From positions 140,530-204,529 of the forward strand of contig NZ_FOGU01000008.1 in the NCBI RefSeq assembly GCF_900111315.1: a stretch of 64,000 nucleotides of DNA. The letters are read 5' to 3'. Positions 19,835 through 30,211 of this stretch are shown one piece after another. Positions within the stretch are counted from its first letter, which is position 1, and each line of letters begins with the position of its first letter. The notes beneath the pieces are model-generated. The model made no database searches. It was not told the DNA's origin and saw only the letters and a program-made list of their open reading frames with translations. A program made the translations under genes and the position numbers. This DNA comes from Tranquillimonas rosea (GTDB lineage Bacteria; Pseudomonadota; Alphaproteobacteria; Rhodobacterales; Rhodobacteraceae).

Positions 19835-21373
19835 CTAGTCGCGGGTGACGACCGGCTCTGCCTGCAAGGCGGTGGCGAGCGCCTTGAACCGCGCCTCTGC
19901 GACCTCTCCGAACAGGTCCGACGCGGCCGGTGTCAGGGTCAGCTGAAGGCGGCTCTTCTTCGGCGTCCAAGTGAGGCGGCCCAGCGAATCCGGCGTCTCG
20001 GCCGAGAACATCGCGCCAAACCGCATCGCCCGGCCCAGGATCTCGGCCCGCTTGACTTCGTTCTCGCTCAGGATGCCGAGGAAATCGTCGAACCGCTTGG
20101 ACCGCCCGTTTTTGTAGCGGTGCATCAGCGCCAGCCCGAGGAAGATGCGCTCGGGGTGGGTCAGGCCGCCGAGATTGGCCCGCGTCGCGTTGTCGAAGCA
20201 CGCTTCGTGGCGATAGTCGGGGTGCGCACGCCAGCTGACATCGTGCAGCAGGCAGGCCGCGCGGACGATACGCAACCGCTCGTGCGGCTCGCCCGCGAAG
20301 ATCGGCAACACGAAATTGTAGAGCGCCCGTCCGAAGCCCGGCAGGCGCGAATCCTTGCGCTCCTGGAACCGGCACGCCTCGATCAGCGGGTCGCGGTCGC
20401 GCAGTTCGGGGCTCATCTGCTCGTACAGCATGCCCTCGCGGATGCCGTAGGACGAGACCGCGATCTCCTTGGGCTTGAACACGCGCACCAGTTCCGAAAG
20501 CACCTGGCTGGCCAGCGGCACCAGCGCCATCCGCGCCTCGCCGATGCCGGTGCCCGAGCGGAGCGCGGCGGTGTCCTGGCCGGCGATCCACTTGACCGTC
20601 TCGCGAACGTCCGCCGGCGTCATCCGGTATTCGTGCAGCACGTGAAGCGGATAGCCCCGCCGCTCCATGTCGAGCCGGGCAATGGCCCGCCACGACCCCC
20701 CGACTAGGAACAGGCGCTTGTGCGTCGTGCCCATCTTTTCGGCCAGCGCCTTGATCCGGGACTTGATTTCCTTCGTGACGGCCCTCTGGCCACCCTTGAT
20801 CCCCTGCAGGCGGAAGGGGCCAAGCTCGGAGGTCACGCGCTTGCCAACGCCGCCGGCGCCGATCTGAGCCAGCTCCATCGACGAGCCGCCGATATCGCAG
20901 ACCAGCCCCTCGGCCCCAGGCCAGCCCAGCAGCACGCCCTGCGCCGAAAGCCGCGCCTCCTCGGCGCCGTCGATCACCCACACCGGCACGCCGGTCTCGG
21001 TCTCGATGCGCTGGCGGAACTCGGGGCCGTCCTCGGCCTCGCGCATGGCGGCGGTGGCCACGGCGCTGAGCGGCTTGACCCCCATGCCCTCGGCGAGCTT
21101 GGCGAACCGCCGCATCGCGGCGAGCGCCCGCACCCGGCCCTCGGGGTTCAGGCGGCCGCTTTCGGCAAAGCCGGCGCCGAGCCCGCACATGACCTTCTCG
21201 TTGAAGAAGTACGCCGGGCTGCGGGCCGCGCCGTCGAACACCACCATCCGGACCGAGTTCGATCCGATGTCGATGACGCCGACGCGGCTTAGGGCGCGCG
21301 CCTTGGGATCATCGAAGAGGGGCCGGCCGAACGGGCCCCAATCCTCGGGGCCGCTCTGCGCGTGGTCGTCCAT
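19835..21373 (-). CDS. ppx: Exopolyphosphatase (Ppx/GppA family)
   Basis: 512 residues. Actin-like ATPase-fold motifs: VGVIDIGSNSVRMVVFDG (phosphate 1) and VCDIGGSSMEL (phosphate 2). The C-terminal half contains an HD-like segment (ACLLHDVSWRAHPDYRHEAC) as in longer Ppx proteins. It should release phosphate from polyphosphate or convert pppGpp to ppGpp. It follows ppk1 on the same strand (51 bp), so synthesis and breakdown enzymes are co-expressed. The first 30 residues precede the fold and the ATG is not certain. Confidence 0.9.
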   Translation of the reverse strand: MDDHAQSGPEDWGPFGRPLFDDPKARALSRVGVIDIGSNSVRMVVFDGAARSPAYFFNEKVMCGLGAGFAESGRLNPEGRVRALAAMRRFAKLAEGMGVKPLSAVATAAMREAEDGPEFRQRIETETGVPVWVIDGAEEARLSAQGVLLGWPGAEGLVCDIGGSSMELAQIGAGGVGKRVTSELGPFRLQGIKGGQRAVTKEIKSRIKALAEKMGTTHKRLFLVGGSWRAIARLDMERRGYPLHVLHEYRMTPADVRETVKWIAGQDTAALRSGTGIGEARMALVPLASQVLSELVRVFKPKEIAVSSYGIREGMLYEQMSPELRDRDPLIEACRFQERKDSRLPGFGRALYNFVLPIFAGEPHERLRIVRAACLLHDVSWRAHPDYRHEACFDNATRANLGGLTHPERIFLGLALMHRYKNGRSKRFDDFLGILSENEVKRAEILGRAMRFGAMFSAETPDSLGRLTWTPKKSRLQLTLTPAASDLFGEVAEARFKALATALQAEPVVTRD

Positions 21374-21424
21374 TGCCTCACTCCCCTGGGGCGTTGCCTG
21401 AACCTACGCGGCGGCGCGGGCAGG

Positions 21425-23590
21425 TCAATCCTTCGCATGCGCGAGATGTGGCACATCCGCCGCACCCGCCGATCCCCGCCCCGACAGCGAGGGGTTCTCC
21501 ATGAAGAAGCGGTGGCAGCTGAAGGCATAGCCATCCTCGTCGGGCGGATAGCGGGTAAAGGTGCCATCGGGCTGCAACACCCAGCTCTGTGCGGTGTCGG
21601 CCATGTTCGCGGCCATGATCTGACTGACGATCTGCGCCTTGACCGTCGGATTGTGACACTCGATCAGCGTCTCGACCCGGCGCTTCAGGTTGCGGCCCAT
21701 CCAGTCGGCCGAGGAAAAGAACACGCGCGCCCGTTCCGAGGGCAGGTCGGCCCCGTTGCCGAAACAAGCGATGCGCGAGTGTTCGAGGAACCGCCCGACG
21801 ATGGATTTCACGCGGATGTTCTCGCTCAGTCCGGCGATGCCGGGCTTGAGCCCGCAAATCCCGCGGATCACCAGCGACACCTTCACCCCGGCCTGGCTGG
21901 CGGCATAGAGCGCGTCGATCACGTCGTATTCGATCAGCGCGTTCATCTTCGCCCAGATCGCCGCGGGCCGTCCGGCGCGGGCGTTCTCGGCCTCGGCCTC
22001 GATCAGCTCGATCAGCTGTTCCTTCATGCCCGAGGGCGAGATCGACAGGTTCTCGAGCACCTCGGGATGGGCGTAGCCCGAGAGATAGTTGAACACCCGC
22101 GTCGCGTCGCGCCCCAGCGCCTTGCTACAGGTGAACATCGACAGGTCGGTATAGATCCGCGCCGTGATCGGGTGATAGTTGCCGGTGCCCCAATGGGTGT
22201 AGGTGACAAGCCGGGTGCCCTCGCGCCGGACGACCGAGCTGATCTTGGCGTGGGTCTTGTAGGCGACGAACCCGTAGACGACATGCGCGCCCGCCCGCTC
22301 TAGCTTGCGCGACTGGCGGATGTTGGCGGCCTCGTCGAACCGCGCCTTCAGCTCGACCAGGGCGGTGACCGACTTGCCGTCCTCGGCCGCCTCGCACAGC
22401 GCGTCGACGATGGGGGACTGCGTCGAGGTGCGGTAGAGCGTCTGCTTGATCGCCACCACGTCCGGATCCCGCGCCGCCTGCTGGAGGAAGCGGACCACCA
22501 TGTCGAACGTCTCGTAAGGGTGATGCAGCAGCATGTCCTTCTGGCGGATCGCGGCGAACATGTCGCCCTCGTGATCCTGCACGCGCTCGGGCACGCGGGG
22601 TGTGAACGAGGGCCACAGCAGGTCGGGCCGTTCGTCCAGCACCAGTTCCTTGAGGTCGGCGACCCCGATCAGGCCGTCGATCTCGATGATCTCTTCCTCG
22701 CCGACGCCGAGCTCGCGCTTGATGATCGCGCGCAGCGGAGCGGGGGCGCCGGCCGAGATTTTCAGCCGAACGACCTCGCCGCGGCGGCGCCGCTTCAGCG
22801 CGATCTCGAACTCGCGCACCAGGTCTTCGGCCTCGTCCTCGACCTCGAGGTCGCTGTCCCGCAGGACCCGGAAGGTGCAGGAGCCCGTCAGTGCATAGCC
22901 GGGGAACAGCCGCTGCAGGTGCAGCAGCAGCAGCTCTTCGAGCGGCAGGAACCGCGCGACGCCGTCATCGGCCGGAAGCCGCACGAAGCGGTCGGTCTGC
23001 GCGGGCACCGGCAACAATGCCTGCAGCCGCCGCTTGTCGCTGCGCCGTTCCAGCTGCAGCGCCAGGCTGAACCCGGTGTTCGGGATGAACGGGAACGGGT
23101 GCGCCGGGTCGATCGCCAGGGGCGTCAGGATCGGGAATACCTGCTCGAGGAAGACGTCCTCGAGATAGGCGCGGTCGGCCTCGGTCAGCATCGACCGGTC
23201 GAGCACGTGGATTTCGGTGTCGCGCATCGCGTCGATGAGTGCCTGGTAGACCTTCTGCTGGCGCTCCATCAGGCGGCGCGCATCCGCGTTGATCAGCTTG
23301 AGCTGCTCCGCAGGCGTCAGGCCGTCGGCCGCGGCCGTCGTGTTGCCGGCCTGGGCCAGTTCCCGCAGGCCGGCGACCCGCACGGTATAGAACTCGTCCA
23401 GGTTGGTGGCGCTGATCGACAGAAAGCGCAGCCGTTCCAGCAGGGGGACGCGGGTGTTCTCGGCCTCTTGCAGGACGCGCCAGTTGAACGCCAGCCAGCT
23501 CAGCTCGCGGTTGAAGAACCGGTTCGGCCCGTCGACGTTCATCTCGACGGGACGGGGGAACGGGGCGGTCAGAAAATCTGACGGGATCAT
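21425..23590 (-). CDS. ppk1: Polyphosphate kinase 1
   Basis: Reversible synthesis of polyphosphate from ATP. 721 residues. The N-terminal domain starts RFFNRELSWLAFNWRVLQEA and FLSISATNLDEFYTVRVAG, both diagnostic. The autophosphorylated histidine is in YKTHAKISS (His447), with the second conserved histidine in THWGTGNYH (His466). The ATG before IPSDFLTAPFPRP is the closest plausible start. It lies 47 bp after hda and before ppx on the same strand. Confidence 0.96.
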   Translation of the reverse strand: MIPSDFLTAPFPRPVEMNVDGPNRFFNRELSWLAFNWRVLQEAENTRVPLLERLRFLSISATNLDEFYTVRVAGLRELAQAGNTTAAADGLTPAEQLKLINADARRLMERQQKVYQALIDAMRDTEIHVLDRSMLTEADRAYLEDVFLEQVFPILTPLAIDPAHPFPFIPNTGFSLALQLERRSDKRRLQALLPVPAQTDRFVRLPADDGVARFLPLEELLLLHLQRLFPGYALTGSCTFRVLRDSDLEVEDEAEDLVREFEIALKRRRRGEVVRLKISAGAPAPLRAIIKRELGVGEEEIIEIDGLIGVADLKELVLDERPDLLWPSFTPRVPERVQDHEGDMFAAIRQKDMLLHHPYETFDMVVRFLQQAARDPDVVAIKQTLYRTSTQSPIVDALCEAAEDGKSVTALVELKARFDEAANIRQSRKLERAGAHVVYGFVAYKTHAKISSVVRREGTRLVTYTHWGTGNYHPITARIYTDLSMFTCSKALGRDATRVFNYLSGYAHPEVLENLSISPSGMKEQLIELIEAEAENARAGRPAAIWAKMNALIEYDVIDALYAASQAGVKVSLVIRGICGLKPGIAGLSENIRVKSIVGRFLEHSRIACFGNGADLPSERARVFFSSADWMGRNLKRRVETLIECHNPTVKAQIVSQIMAANMADTAQSWVLQPDGTFTRYPPDEDGYAFSCHRFFMENPSLSGRGSAGAADVPHLAHAKD

Positions 23591-23637
23591 CTGGGCTCCT
23601 GCCAATCCTTCAGCGTCGGCGCCGGGCCGCAACCTGG

Positions 23638-24303
23638 TCAGTGTTCCAGAAAACGCGCGGCGAGAACACGGGTTACCGGGCGTTTTTCGGCCAGGGACAG
23701 CCGGTCCAGCGCGGCGACGATGTCGCGCGCCGCGCCGGCGGACCGTTCCATGCGTCGGGCGATGTACTTTATCGTCTCGGGGCGGACCTGCAACTGGTGG
23801 TCCGCGAAGTTCTTTTCCAGCAGCCGATGCAGCAGCGCATCGTCCGGCGCGTCGATCTGCACCGTCGTCGTCGCTTCGAGCCGGCTGGCGAGGTCCGGCA
23901 GCGTCAGGCCCCACCGGCTGGGCGGGGTGCGGGCCGTCAGCAAGAGCGGCGTCGCCTGCGCCTGGGCGAGGTTGTGCAGGTGGAAGGCCGCGTGCTCGGC
24001 CGACGCGTGTCCGGCGATCGTGTCGGCGGCTTCGACGGCCAGGGGGCCGCGCAGCAGGGTGGGGATGTCGGCGTCGGGCAGCTCCGCCGCCGAGACGATG
24101 CGCGCGCCGCTCGCCTGCGCCCAGACATGGGCGAGGTGGGTCTTGCCACCGCCCGCCGGCGCCGTCAGCACCAGCTTGGACTGCGGCCACGCCTGCCAGG
24201 CGTCCAGCATCGCCACCGCGCTGACATTCGACGGCGCGACGTAGAAATCCTCGCGCCCCAGCGCGGGCCGCGCCGGCAGGGGAAAGGCCAGTTGGCGTGC
24301 CAT
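23638..24303 (-). CDS. hda: DnaA-related regulatory ATPase Hda/HdaA
   Basis: 221 residues, an AAA+ domain like that of DnaA without the DNA-binding domain. The N-terminus MARQLAFPLP carries a sliding-clamp-binding motif (QLxFPL), typical of Hda, which with the beta clamp stimulates DnaA-ATP hydrolysis after initiation. Walker A is APAGGGKTH (48-56); the Walker B region is degenerate (PLAVEAADTI). One base separates the stop of the upstream permease gene from this start. Confidence 0.88.
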   Translation of the reverse strand: MARQLAFPLPARPALGREDFYVAPSNVSAVAMLDAWQAWPQSKLVLTAPAGGGKTHLAHVWAQASGARIVSAAELPDADIPTLLRGPLAVEAADTIAGHASAEHAAFHLHNLAQAQATPLLLTARTPPSRWGLTLPDLASRLEATTTVQIDAPDDALLHRLLEKNFADHQLQVRPETIKYIARRMERSAGAARDIVAALDRLSLAEKRPVTRVLAARFLEH

Positions 24304-24304
24304 G

Positions 24305-25372
24305 TCAGCCCTCGCCGTCCTGGCTTGCGCCCCGATAGAGCGCGCTGCTCTGGTACTGCTGCAGCGCGAAGCGGGTCAGCACCCCCATCGCCGCGGCGAC
24401 CGGCACCGCGACCAGCAGGCCGACGAAGCCGAACAGCGCCCCGAAAGCCGACAGCGCGAACAACAGCCAGACGGGATGCAGCCCGACCGAGTCGCCCACC
24501 AGCTTGGGCGTGAGGAAGTTGCCCTCGACGAACTGGCCCGACTGGAAGATCGCCCAGACCGCGACGATCCATATCCAGTCGCCCCAGAACTGGAACAGCG
24601 CCAGCCCGATGGCGAGCCCGCCGCCGACCACCGCGCCGACATAGGGAATGAAGGTCAGGAAACCGGCGATTGCGCCCACGACCAGACCGAACTGAAGCCC
24701 GACCAGCCCCAGGGCGACCGAGTAGTAGACACCGAGGATCACGCAGACGAGACCCTGGCCACGGATGAACGAGGCGAGCGTCGAATCGATCTGCGACGCC
24801 AGCCCGCGGATCGTCGGCGCATGGTCGCGCGGCAGGAGCGAGTCGATCCTGGCGACCATGCGGTCCCAGTCCATCAGAAGGTAGAACGCCACGACCGGCA
24901 CGATGACGAAAAGTACCACCACGTTGACGATGCCGCTGACCGAGGACAGCACAGTGTTCAGCAGCTCGACCCCGCGGGACTGCACCGTCTCGCCCAGGGA
25001 ATTGAGCGAGCGCCGCACCGCCGACCCCTCGTCGACGATGCCGGGGAAGCGCTCGGTCAGGAAGCTCTGCAGATTCTGCGCGATCTCGGGGGCCGCGGCG
25101 ACCAGTTGGTTCGCCTGGGTGACGAGCGTCGGGATCACGGCAATGGCGAGGATGACGAACAGCAGCACCGCGACCACGCCGATTATCGCGGCGGCGAAGG
25201 CCCGGCGCATCCCCAGCGCCTCCAGCCGGTCGGCGATCGGATCGAGGCAATAGGCGATCGCGCCGCCCAGCAGGAACGGCATGATCACGTCGCCGAGCCA
25301 CCACAGCAGCAGCAGGAACACCGCCGCGGCGATGCCCCAGTATTTCGCTTGTTGGCGGACGGGGAGGACCAT
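24305..25372 (-). CDS. AI-2E family permease (PerM-like)
   Basis: 355 residues with about seven or eight membrane helices and a central soluble region (residues about 90-150) followed by [20 protein letters not shown] and [20 protein letters not shown], the family signature. Members are called AI-2 exporters, although several are proposed Na+/H+ antiporters; the substrate is unknown. First gene of the minus-strand run permease-hda-ppk1-ppx, a recurring arrangement in Rhodobacterales, and divergent from proS. Confidence 0.85.
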   Translation of the reverse strand: MVLPVRQQAKYWGIAAAVFLLLLWWLGDVIMPFLLGGAIAYCLDPIADRLEALGMRRAFAAAIIGVVAVLLFVILAIAVIPTLVTQANQLVAAAPEIAQNLQSFLTERFPGIVDEGSAVRRSLNSLGETVQSRGVELLNTVLSSVSGIVNVVVLFVIVPVVAFYLLMDWDRMVARIDSLLPRDHAPTIRGLASQIDSTLASFIRGQGLVCVILGVYYSVALGLVGLQFGLVVGAIAGFLTFIPYVGAVVGGGLAIGLALFQFWGDWIWIVAVWAIFQSGQFVEGNFLTPKLVGDSVGLHPVWLLFALSAFGALFGFVGLLVAVPVAAAMGVLTRFALQQYQSSALYRGASQDGEG

Positions 25373-25566
25373 GGCGCTCGCTTTCCTTATGGCGCGCGAG
25401 ACTGCCCGCAGAGGGGAGGGGTTGCAAGGCGCTTCGAGCGGCCGTCCACAGGCATCTGCGGCGGCGTCGCGGCGGGTGTTCGTCCTGCGACGGGCGGCTT
25501 GCCTGCCCCGGCAGGGGCGACTACACCCCCCGGAGCACCGATTTCGATCCCCGGGGGAGCCTTGCC

Positions 25567-26904
25567 ATGCGCCTGAGCCGTTATTTCCTGCCCGTCCTGA
25601 AGGAGACCCCTTCCGAGGCGCAGATCGCCAGCCACCGGCTCATGCTGCGGGCCGGGATGATCAAGCAGGCGAGCGCGGGGATCTATTCCTGGCTACCGCT
25701 GGGCTACAAAGTGCTGCGCAACGTCGAGCGCATCGTCCACGAAGAGCAGCAGCGTGCCGGCCACATCCCGATGCTGATGCCGACGCTGCAATCGGCGGAT
25801 CTCTGGCGCGAGAGCGGCCGCTACGATGCCTACGGCCCCGAGATGCTGCGCATCCGCGACCGGCACGAGCGTGACCTGCTGTTCGGCCCCACGAACGAGG
25901 AGATGATCACCGACATCTTCCGCAGCCATGTCAGCAGCTACAAGTCGCTGCCGATGACACTCTACCACATCCAGTGGAAGTTCCGTGACGAGGTGCGTCC
26001 GCGCTTCGGCGTGATGCGGGGTCGCGAGTTCCTGATGAAGGACGGCTACAACTTCGACGTCGACTACGACAGCGCCATCCACGCCTACAACCGTCACATG
26101 GTCAGCTACCTGCGCACCTACGAGCGCATGGGGCTCAAGGCGATTCCGATGCGCGCCGAGAGCGGCCCGATCGGTGGCGACGACACGCACGAGTTCCTCG
26201 TGCTGGCCGAGACCGGCGAATCCGAGGTGTTCTACGATTCCGCGATCACGGACCTGACCTTCGGAGACCGGGATGTCGACTACGACAACCGCGAGGAATG
26301 TGCGGCGATCGTCAAGGAATGGACGACACCCTATGCCCGCACCGACGACACCCACGACGAAAGCGTGTTCGCCGAGGTCCCCGAGGACCGGCAGCGCCGC
26401 AGCCGCGGTATCGAGGTCGGTCAGATCTTCTACTTCGGCACCAAGTATTCCGAGCCGATGGGCGCCACCGTGGTCAACGACCAGGGCGAACACGTGCCAG
26501 TGCACATGGGCTCTCACGGGATCGGCGTGAGCCGTCTGCTCGGCGCGATCATCGAGGCCAGCCACGACGACAACGGCATCATCTGGCCCGAGGGCGTGAC
26601 GCCGTTCGACTGCGGCATCGTCAATCTCAAGCAGGGCGACGCCGAGGCCGATTCCGCCTGCGAGGGTCTGTATCACGCGCTGCGCAAGAAGGGGCTCGAG
26701 CCGCTCTACGACGACCGGGAAGAACGGGCGGGCGCCAAGTTCGCGACGATGGACCTGATCGGTCTGCCCTGGCGCATCACCGTCGGGCCGCGCGGGCTGA
26801 AGAACGGCGTCGTCGAACTGACCTCGCGACGGACCGGCGAGAGCGAGGAAATGTCGCCCGAGGCCGCCGTGGACCGGGTCGCGCAGATCTATTCCGGCAC
26901 CTGA
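25567..26904 (+). CDS. proS: Prolyl-tRNA synthetase (short alphaproteobacterial type)
   Basis: Charges tRNA-Pro. 445 residues, shorter than the E. coli enzyme because the editing insertion is absent, as is usual in alphaproteobacteria. Class II motifs: motif 1 region [19 protein letters not shown], motif 2 [20 protein letters not shown], motif 3 [16 protein letters not shown]. The anticodon-binding domain is at the C-terminus. The ATG follows GGGGGAGCC. Heads a plus-strand run with lolC and lolD. Confidence 0.95.
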   Translation: MRLSRYFLPVLKETPSEAQIASHRLMLRAGMIKQASAGIYSWLPLGYKVLRNVERIVHEEQQRAGHIPMLMPTLQSADLWRESGRYDAYGPEMLRIRDRHERDLLFGPTNEEMITDIFRSHVSSYKSLPMTLYHIQWKFRDEVRPRFGVMRGREFLMKDGYNFDVDYDSAIHAYNRHMVSYLRTYERMGLKAIPMRAESGPIGGDDTHEFLVLAETGESEVFYDSAITDLTFGDRDVDYDNREECAAIVKEWTTPYARTDDTHDESVFAEVPEDRQRRSRGIEVGQIFYFGTKYSEPMGATVVNDQGEHVPVHMGSHGIGVSRLLGAIIEASHDDNGIIWPEGVTPFDCGIVNLKQGDAEADSACEGLYHALRKKGLEPLYDDREERAGAKFATMDLIGLPWRITVGPRGLKNGVVELTSRRTGESEEMSPEAAVDRVAQIYSGT

Positions 26905-27026
26905 GGGGCGGCTCGGGACGCCCGGCAGCGGAAATGCCCCGATCGTGAAAGACCGGCGGGCGCGGCGCATGGACCGTCGCGCCCCGCTGCGCTAAGGCCG
27001 GACCGGAACCCAGCGAGGAATTGCAC

Positions 27027-28316
27027 TTGGCCGGCCGAACCGCACCCTTCTCCCGTTTCGAATGGATGATCGCCTGGCGCTACCTGCGTGCGCGCCGCGC
27101 CGAGGGCGGGGTCAGCGTGATGACGTGGATCAGCCTCGTCGGGATCACCCTGGCGGTCTTTGCTCTGATCGCGACGCTTGCCGTGCGGTCCGGCTTCCGG
27201 GACGAATTCGTCGACACGATCCTGGGCGCCAACGCCCATGTCACCATCTACTCGCAACTCTACGAGACCGAGGACGGCCAGCGCTCGCGCATGATCGAGG
27301 ACTATGCCGAGATGGCCGACCGCGTGCGCCAGGTCGAGGGCGTGACCCGTGTGGCTCCGCTGGTGAAGGGGCAGGTCATGGCGACCGCCAACGGCGAGAA
27401 CGCCGGCGTGGAGATCTTCGGGATCTCACCCGATGACCTCGCCACGATCCCGCGCATCGCCGACCCCGAAACCTCGCGCGGCGACATCGGGGCTTTCGGC
27501 GGCGAAACGGTCGCCATCGGCTCGGGCGTGGCGCAGATCCTCGGCGTCGGGGTGGGCGACCGCGTGCGCGTCATCTCGCCCGACGGGGCCAAGACGGCGT
27601 TCGGCACGTCGCCGCGCGTGTCGGCCTTCGAGGTCGGCTATATCTTCACCGCGGGGCGCTATGACATCGACCGGACGCGCGTCTACATGCCGTTTGGCGC
27701 GGCGCAAACCTTCTTCAATTCCGAGGGTGTGGCCGACGAACTTGAGGTGATGGTGGAAGACCCCGAAGAGGTCGGGGCGATGGGCACGGCCCTGTTGCAG
27801 GCCGCCGGAGAGCGTGCCTTGCTCTGGACCTGGCGCGACGCGAGCGGGTCGTTCCTGAGGGCGCTCGAGGTCGAGGACAACGTGATGTTCATCATCCTGT
27901 CGATCCTCGTGCTGATCGCGGCGATGAACATCGTCTCGGGGCTCATCATGCTGGTGAAGAACAAGGGGCGCGATATCGGCATCCTGCGCACCATCGGCCT
28001 GACCGAGGGCGCGGTGCTGCGCGTGTTCTTCATCTGCGGCGCCCTGACGGGCACGATCGGGACGCTTCTGGGCGTGATCCTGGGCTGCCTCTTCGCGCTC
28101 TATATCGATCCCATCTTCGCCGCCGTGAACTACGTCATGGGCGGCGGCGTCTGGGATCCGTCGATCCGTGGCATCTATGCCCTGCCGGCAAAGCTGGAGC
28201 TACGCGACGTTCTGTCGGCGGTGCTCCTGTCGTTGGGGCTGAGCTTCGTGGTGACCATTTTTCCGGCCCGCCGCGCGGCGCGGCTCGATCCGGTGGAGGC
28301 CCTGCGCTATGAGTGA
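27027..28316 (+). CDS. lolC: Lipoprotein-releasing ABC transporter permease (LolC/LolE)
   Basis: Inner-membrane permease of the Lol system that extracts lipoproteins for transfer to the outer membrane. 429 residues: an N-terminal helix (about 30-55, SVMTWISLVGITLAVFALIA), a large periplasmic domain, three C-terminal helices, and the conserved end FPARRAARLDPVEALRYE. No ATG lies near; two TTG codons are candidates. The second (27027) sits seven bases after GAGGA, the first (27021) only one base after it, so the second is chosen. Alphaproteobacteria usually have one LolC/E-like permease (also called LolF). Confidence 0.9.
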   Translation: MAGRTAPFSRFEWMIAWRYLRARRAEGGVSVMTWISLVGITLAVFALIATLAVRSGFRDEFVDTILGANAHVTIYSQLYETEDGQRSRMIEDYAEMADRVRQVEGVTRVAPLVKGQVMATANGENAGVEIFGISPDDLATIPRIADPETSRGDIGAFGGETVAIGSGVAQILGVGVGDRVRVISPDGAKTAFGTSPRVSAFEVGYIFTAGRYDIDRTRVYMPFGAAQTFFNSEGVADELEVMVEDPEEVGAMGTALLQAAGERALLWTWRDASGSFLRALEVEDNVMFIILSILVLIAAMNIVSGLIMLVKNKGRDIGILRTIGLTEGAVLRVFFICGALTGTIGTLLGVILGCLFALYIDPIFAAVNYVMGGGVWDPSIRGIYALPAKLELRDVLSAVLLSLGLSFVVTIFPARRAARLDPVEALRYE

Positions 28317-28343
28317 TCCGTTGCAACTCTGCCCGGAGGCCGC

Positions 28344-29021
28344 ATGACGGCGGCCCTGGAACTCGACGGGATCGAGCGCATCTACAACCGCGGACTGCCA
28401 AGCGAGGTCGCCGTCCTGCGCGGCGTTACGATGTCGTTGGCGCCGGGTGAGGTCGCGGCACTGGTCGCGCCCTCGGGGGCGGGCAAGTCCACCCTGCTGC
28501 ACATCGCGGGCCTCCTCGACACCGCCGACACGGGCGCGGTGCGGCTGTCGGGGCGGGACATGACCCGTCTGAGCGACCGCCAGCGCACGCGGGCGCGGCG
28601 GGACGAGATCGGGTTCATCTACCAGTTCCACCACCTTTTGCCCGAGTTCAGCGCCGCCGAGAACGTGATCCTGCCGCAGCTGGCGGCCGGCGTGTCCCGC
28701 CAAGACGCCGACGCGCGGGCCCAGAGCCTTCTCGATGCAGTCGGTGTCGCGCCGCGTGCGGGCCACCGTCCCTCGGCGCTGTCCGGCGGTGAGCAACAGC
28801 GCGTCGCCTTCTGCCGCGCCCTGGCCAACCGGCCCTCGTTGCTGCTGGCCGACGAGCCGACCGGCAACCTCGATCCCGAGACGTCGGACGTCGTCTTCGG
28901 CGCGCTGATGGCGCTGGTCCGGGACACCGGGCTGTCGGCGCTGATCGCCACCCACAACCTCGACCTGGCCAAGCGGATGGACCGCGTCCTGACGCTGGAT
29001 AGCGGCCGGATCTCCGGCTGA
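28344..29021 (+). CDS. lolD: Lipoprotein-releasing ABC transporter ATPase LolD
   Basis: 225-residue ABC ATPase. Walker [10 protein letters not shown] (42-50), Q-loop [12 protein letters not shown], signature [10 protein letters not shown] (about 145-154), Walker [15 protein letters not shown]-loop [26 protein letters not shown] is typical of LolD. It starts 27 bp after the permease gene and acts with it. The start follows CGGAGG. Confidence 0.94.
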   Translation: MTAALELDGIERIYNRGLPSEVAVLRGVTMSLAPGEVAALVAPSGAGKSTLLHIAGLLDTADTGAVRLSGRDMTRLSDRQRTRARRDEIGFIYQFHHLLPEFSAAENVILPQLAAGVSRQDADARAQSLLDAVGVAPRAGHRPSALSGGEQQRVAFCRALANRPSLLLADEPTGNLDPETSDVVFGALMALVRDTGLSALIATHNLDLAKRMDRVLTLDSGRISG

Positions 29022-29153
29022 ACACGCCGCCCCGACACTGTTTCCGGATCCGGCAATACGCGTTTCCGCGGCGGCAGGCGCTTGTGCGGACGCGCCCGCT
29101 CGGTCCAGATCAGCCCCGGTGGGGTAGGCCTTTGGCACGAAGGGGTGTGAGTG

Positions 29154-30206
29154 ATGTTGGGTATGATGGTGCTCGGGAGTGCGCTCCTGGCATTCGGGCT
29201 GTTCGAGGTCTTTAGCGACGATGACGACGCGGCCGAGGATGAGCCCCGCGCGCCCGAGACCGACGAGACGTTGCAGGGGACGGGATCGGCCGACCTGATC
29301 TTCGGACGCGGTGGCGACGACGTGATTTCCGGCTTCGGGGGCGAGGATACGCTCCTGGGCAATCTGGGCGACGACAGCCTTTCGGGCAACGCGGATGCGG
29401 ATATGATTGTCGGCGGGCTTGGCGACGACGTGCTGGCGGGCAATGCCGGCGCGGACGAACTGATCGGCGGGCCGGGGCAGGACAGCCTGTCGGGCGGTCC
29501 CGACGACGACACGCTGGTCGGCGGGCTGGGGGACGACACGCTGGAGGGCAATCCGGGCGACGATCTGCTGGTCGGCAACGGCGGCCCGGACCAGATGTCG
29601 GGCGGTGCGGGCAATGACATCCTCGACGGCGGAGCGCGGGCCGACACGTTGTCCGGCGGCCCCGGCGACGACATTCTGATCGGCGGGTCGGGCGACGATG
29701 ACCTCGAGGGCGGCAAGGGTCGCGACGAGCTCAACGGGGGATCGGGCGACGACCTGATGCGCGGCGGGCGCGGTGCGGACACGCTGTTCGGCGGGAACGG
29801 GCAGGACACGCTTCTGGGCGGGGCCGGCGACGACCTGCTGATCGCGCGTGAGCCGAACGGTGCGCAACAGGCCGACATCGTGCAGGGCGGCGCCGGCAAT
29901 GACGAGCTGGTGCTGGGCGCCGGAGACAGCGGTACGGGCGGCGCCGGCGAGGACGGTTTCATCGTCCAAGACGGGGACGAGCCGGCGACGGGCCGCACGA
30001 TCCGCGTCGAGGACTTCGACACCGCCGAGGACATGCTGCTGGTCGTCTACGAGTCCGACGGCGCCCCGGACGGGACCGCTTATGCCGACCGCCAGGTCAT
30101 CACGCCCGAGGGTGTGGAGGTGACGCTGTCCAACGGCGAGACGGTGCTTCTGGCCGGCCTGACCGCGCCGATCGACCCCGGCCTGATCCAGGTGGCGCAG
30201 GCCTGA
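29154..30206 (+). CDS. RTX-repeat (haemolysin-type calcium-binding) protein with N-terminal anchor
   Basis: 350 residues. The N-terminus MLGMMVLGSALLAFGLFEVF is a hydrophobic segment followed by an acidic stretch (SDDDDAAEDE). Residues about 40-245 are almost entirely GGxGxDxLx nonapeptides such as GGLGDDTLEGN, GGPGDDILIGG and GGAGDDLLIAR, which fold into a Ca2+-loaded parallel beta roll. A non-repeat C-terminal domain of about 90 residues follows. RTX proteins are usually type I secreted without an N-terminal signal, so the anchor-like start is unusual. The ATG lies eight bases after AAGGGG. Ligand or enzymatic role unknown. Confidence 0.85.
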   Translation: MLGMMVLGSALLAFGLFEVFSDDDDAAEDEPRAPETDETLQGTGSADLIFGRGGDDVISGFGGEDTLLGNLGDDSLSGNADADMIVGGLGDDVLAGNAGADELIGGPGQDSLSGGPDDDTLVGGLGDDTLEGNPGDDLLVGNGGPDQMSGGAGNDILDGGARADTLSGGPGDDILIGGSGDDDLEGGKGRDELNGGSGDDLMRGGRGADTLFGGNGQDTLLGGAGDDLLIAREPNGAQQADIVQGGAGNDELVLGAGDSGTGGAGEDGFIVQDGDEPATGRTIRVEDFDTAEDMLLVVYESDGAPDGTAYADRQVITPEGVEVTLSNGETVLLAGLTAPIDPGLIQVAQA

Positions 30207-30211
30207 GCGCT

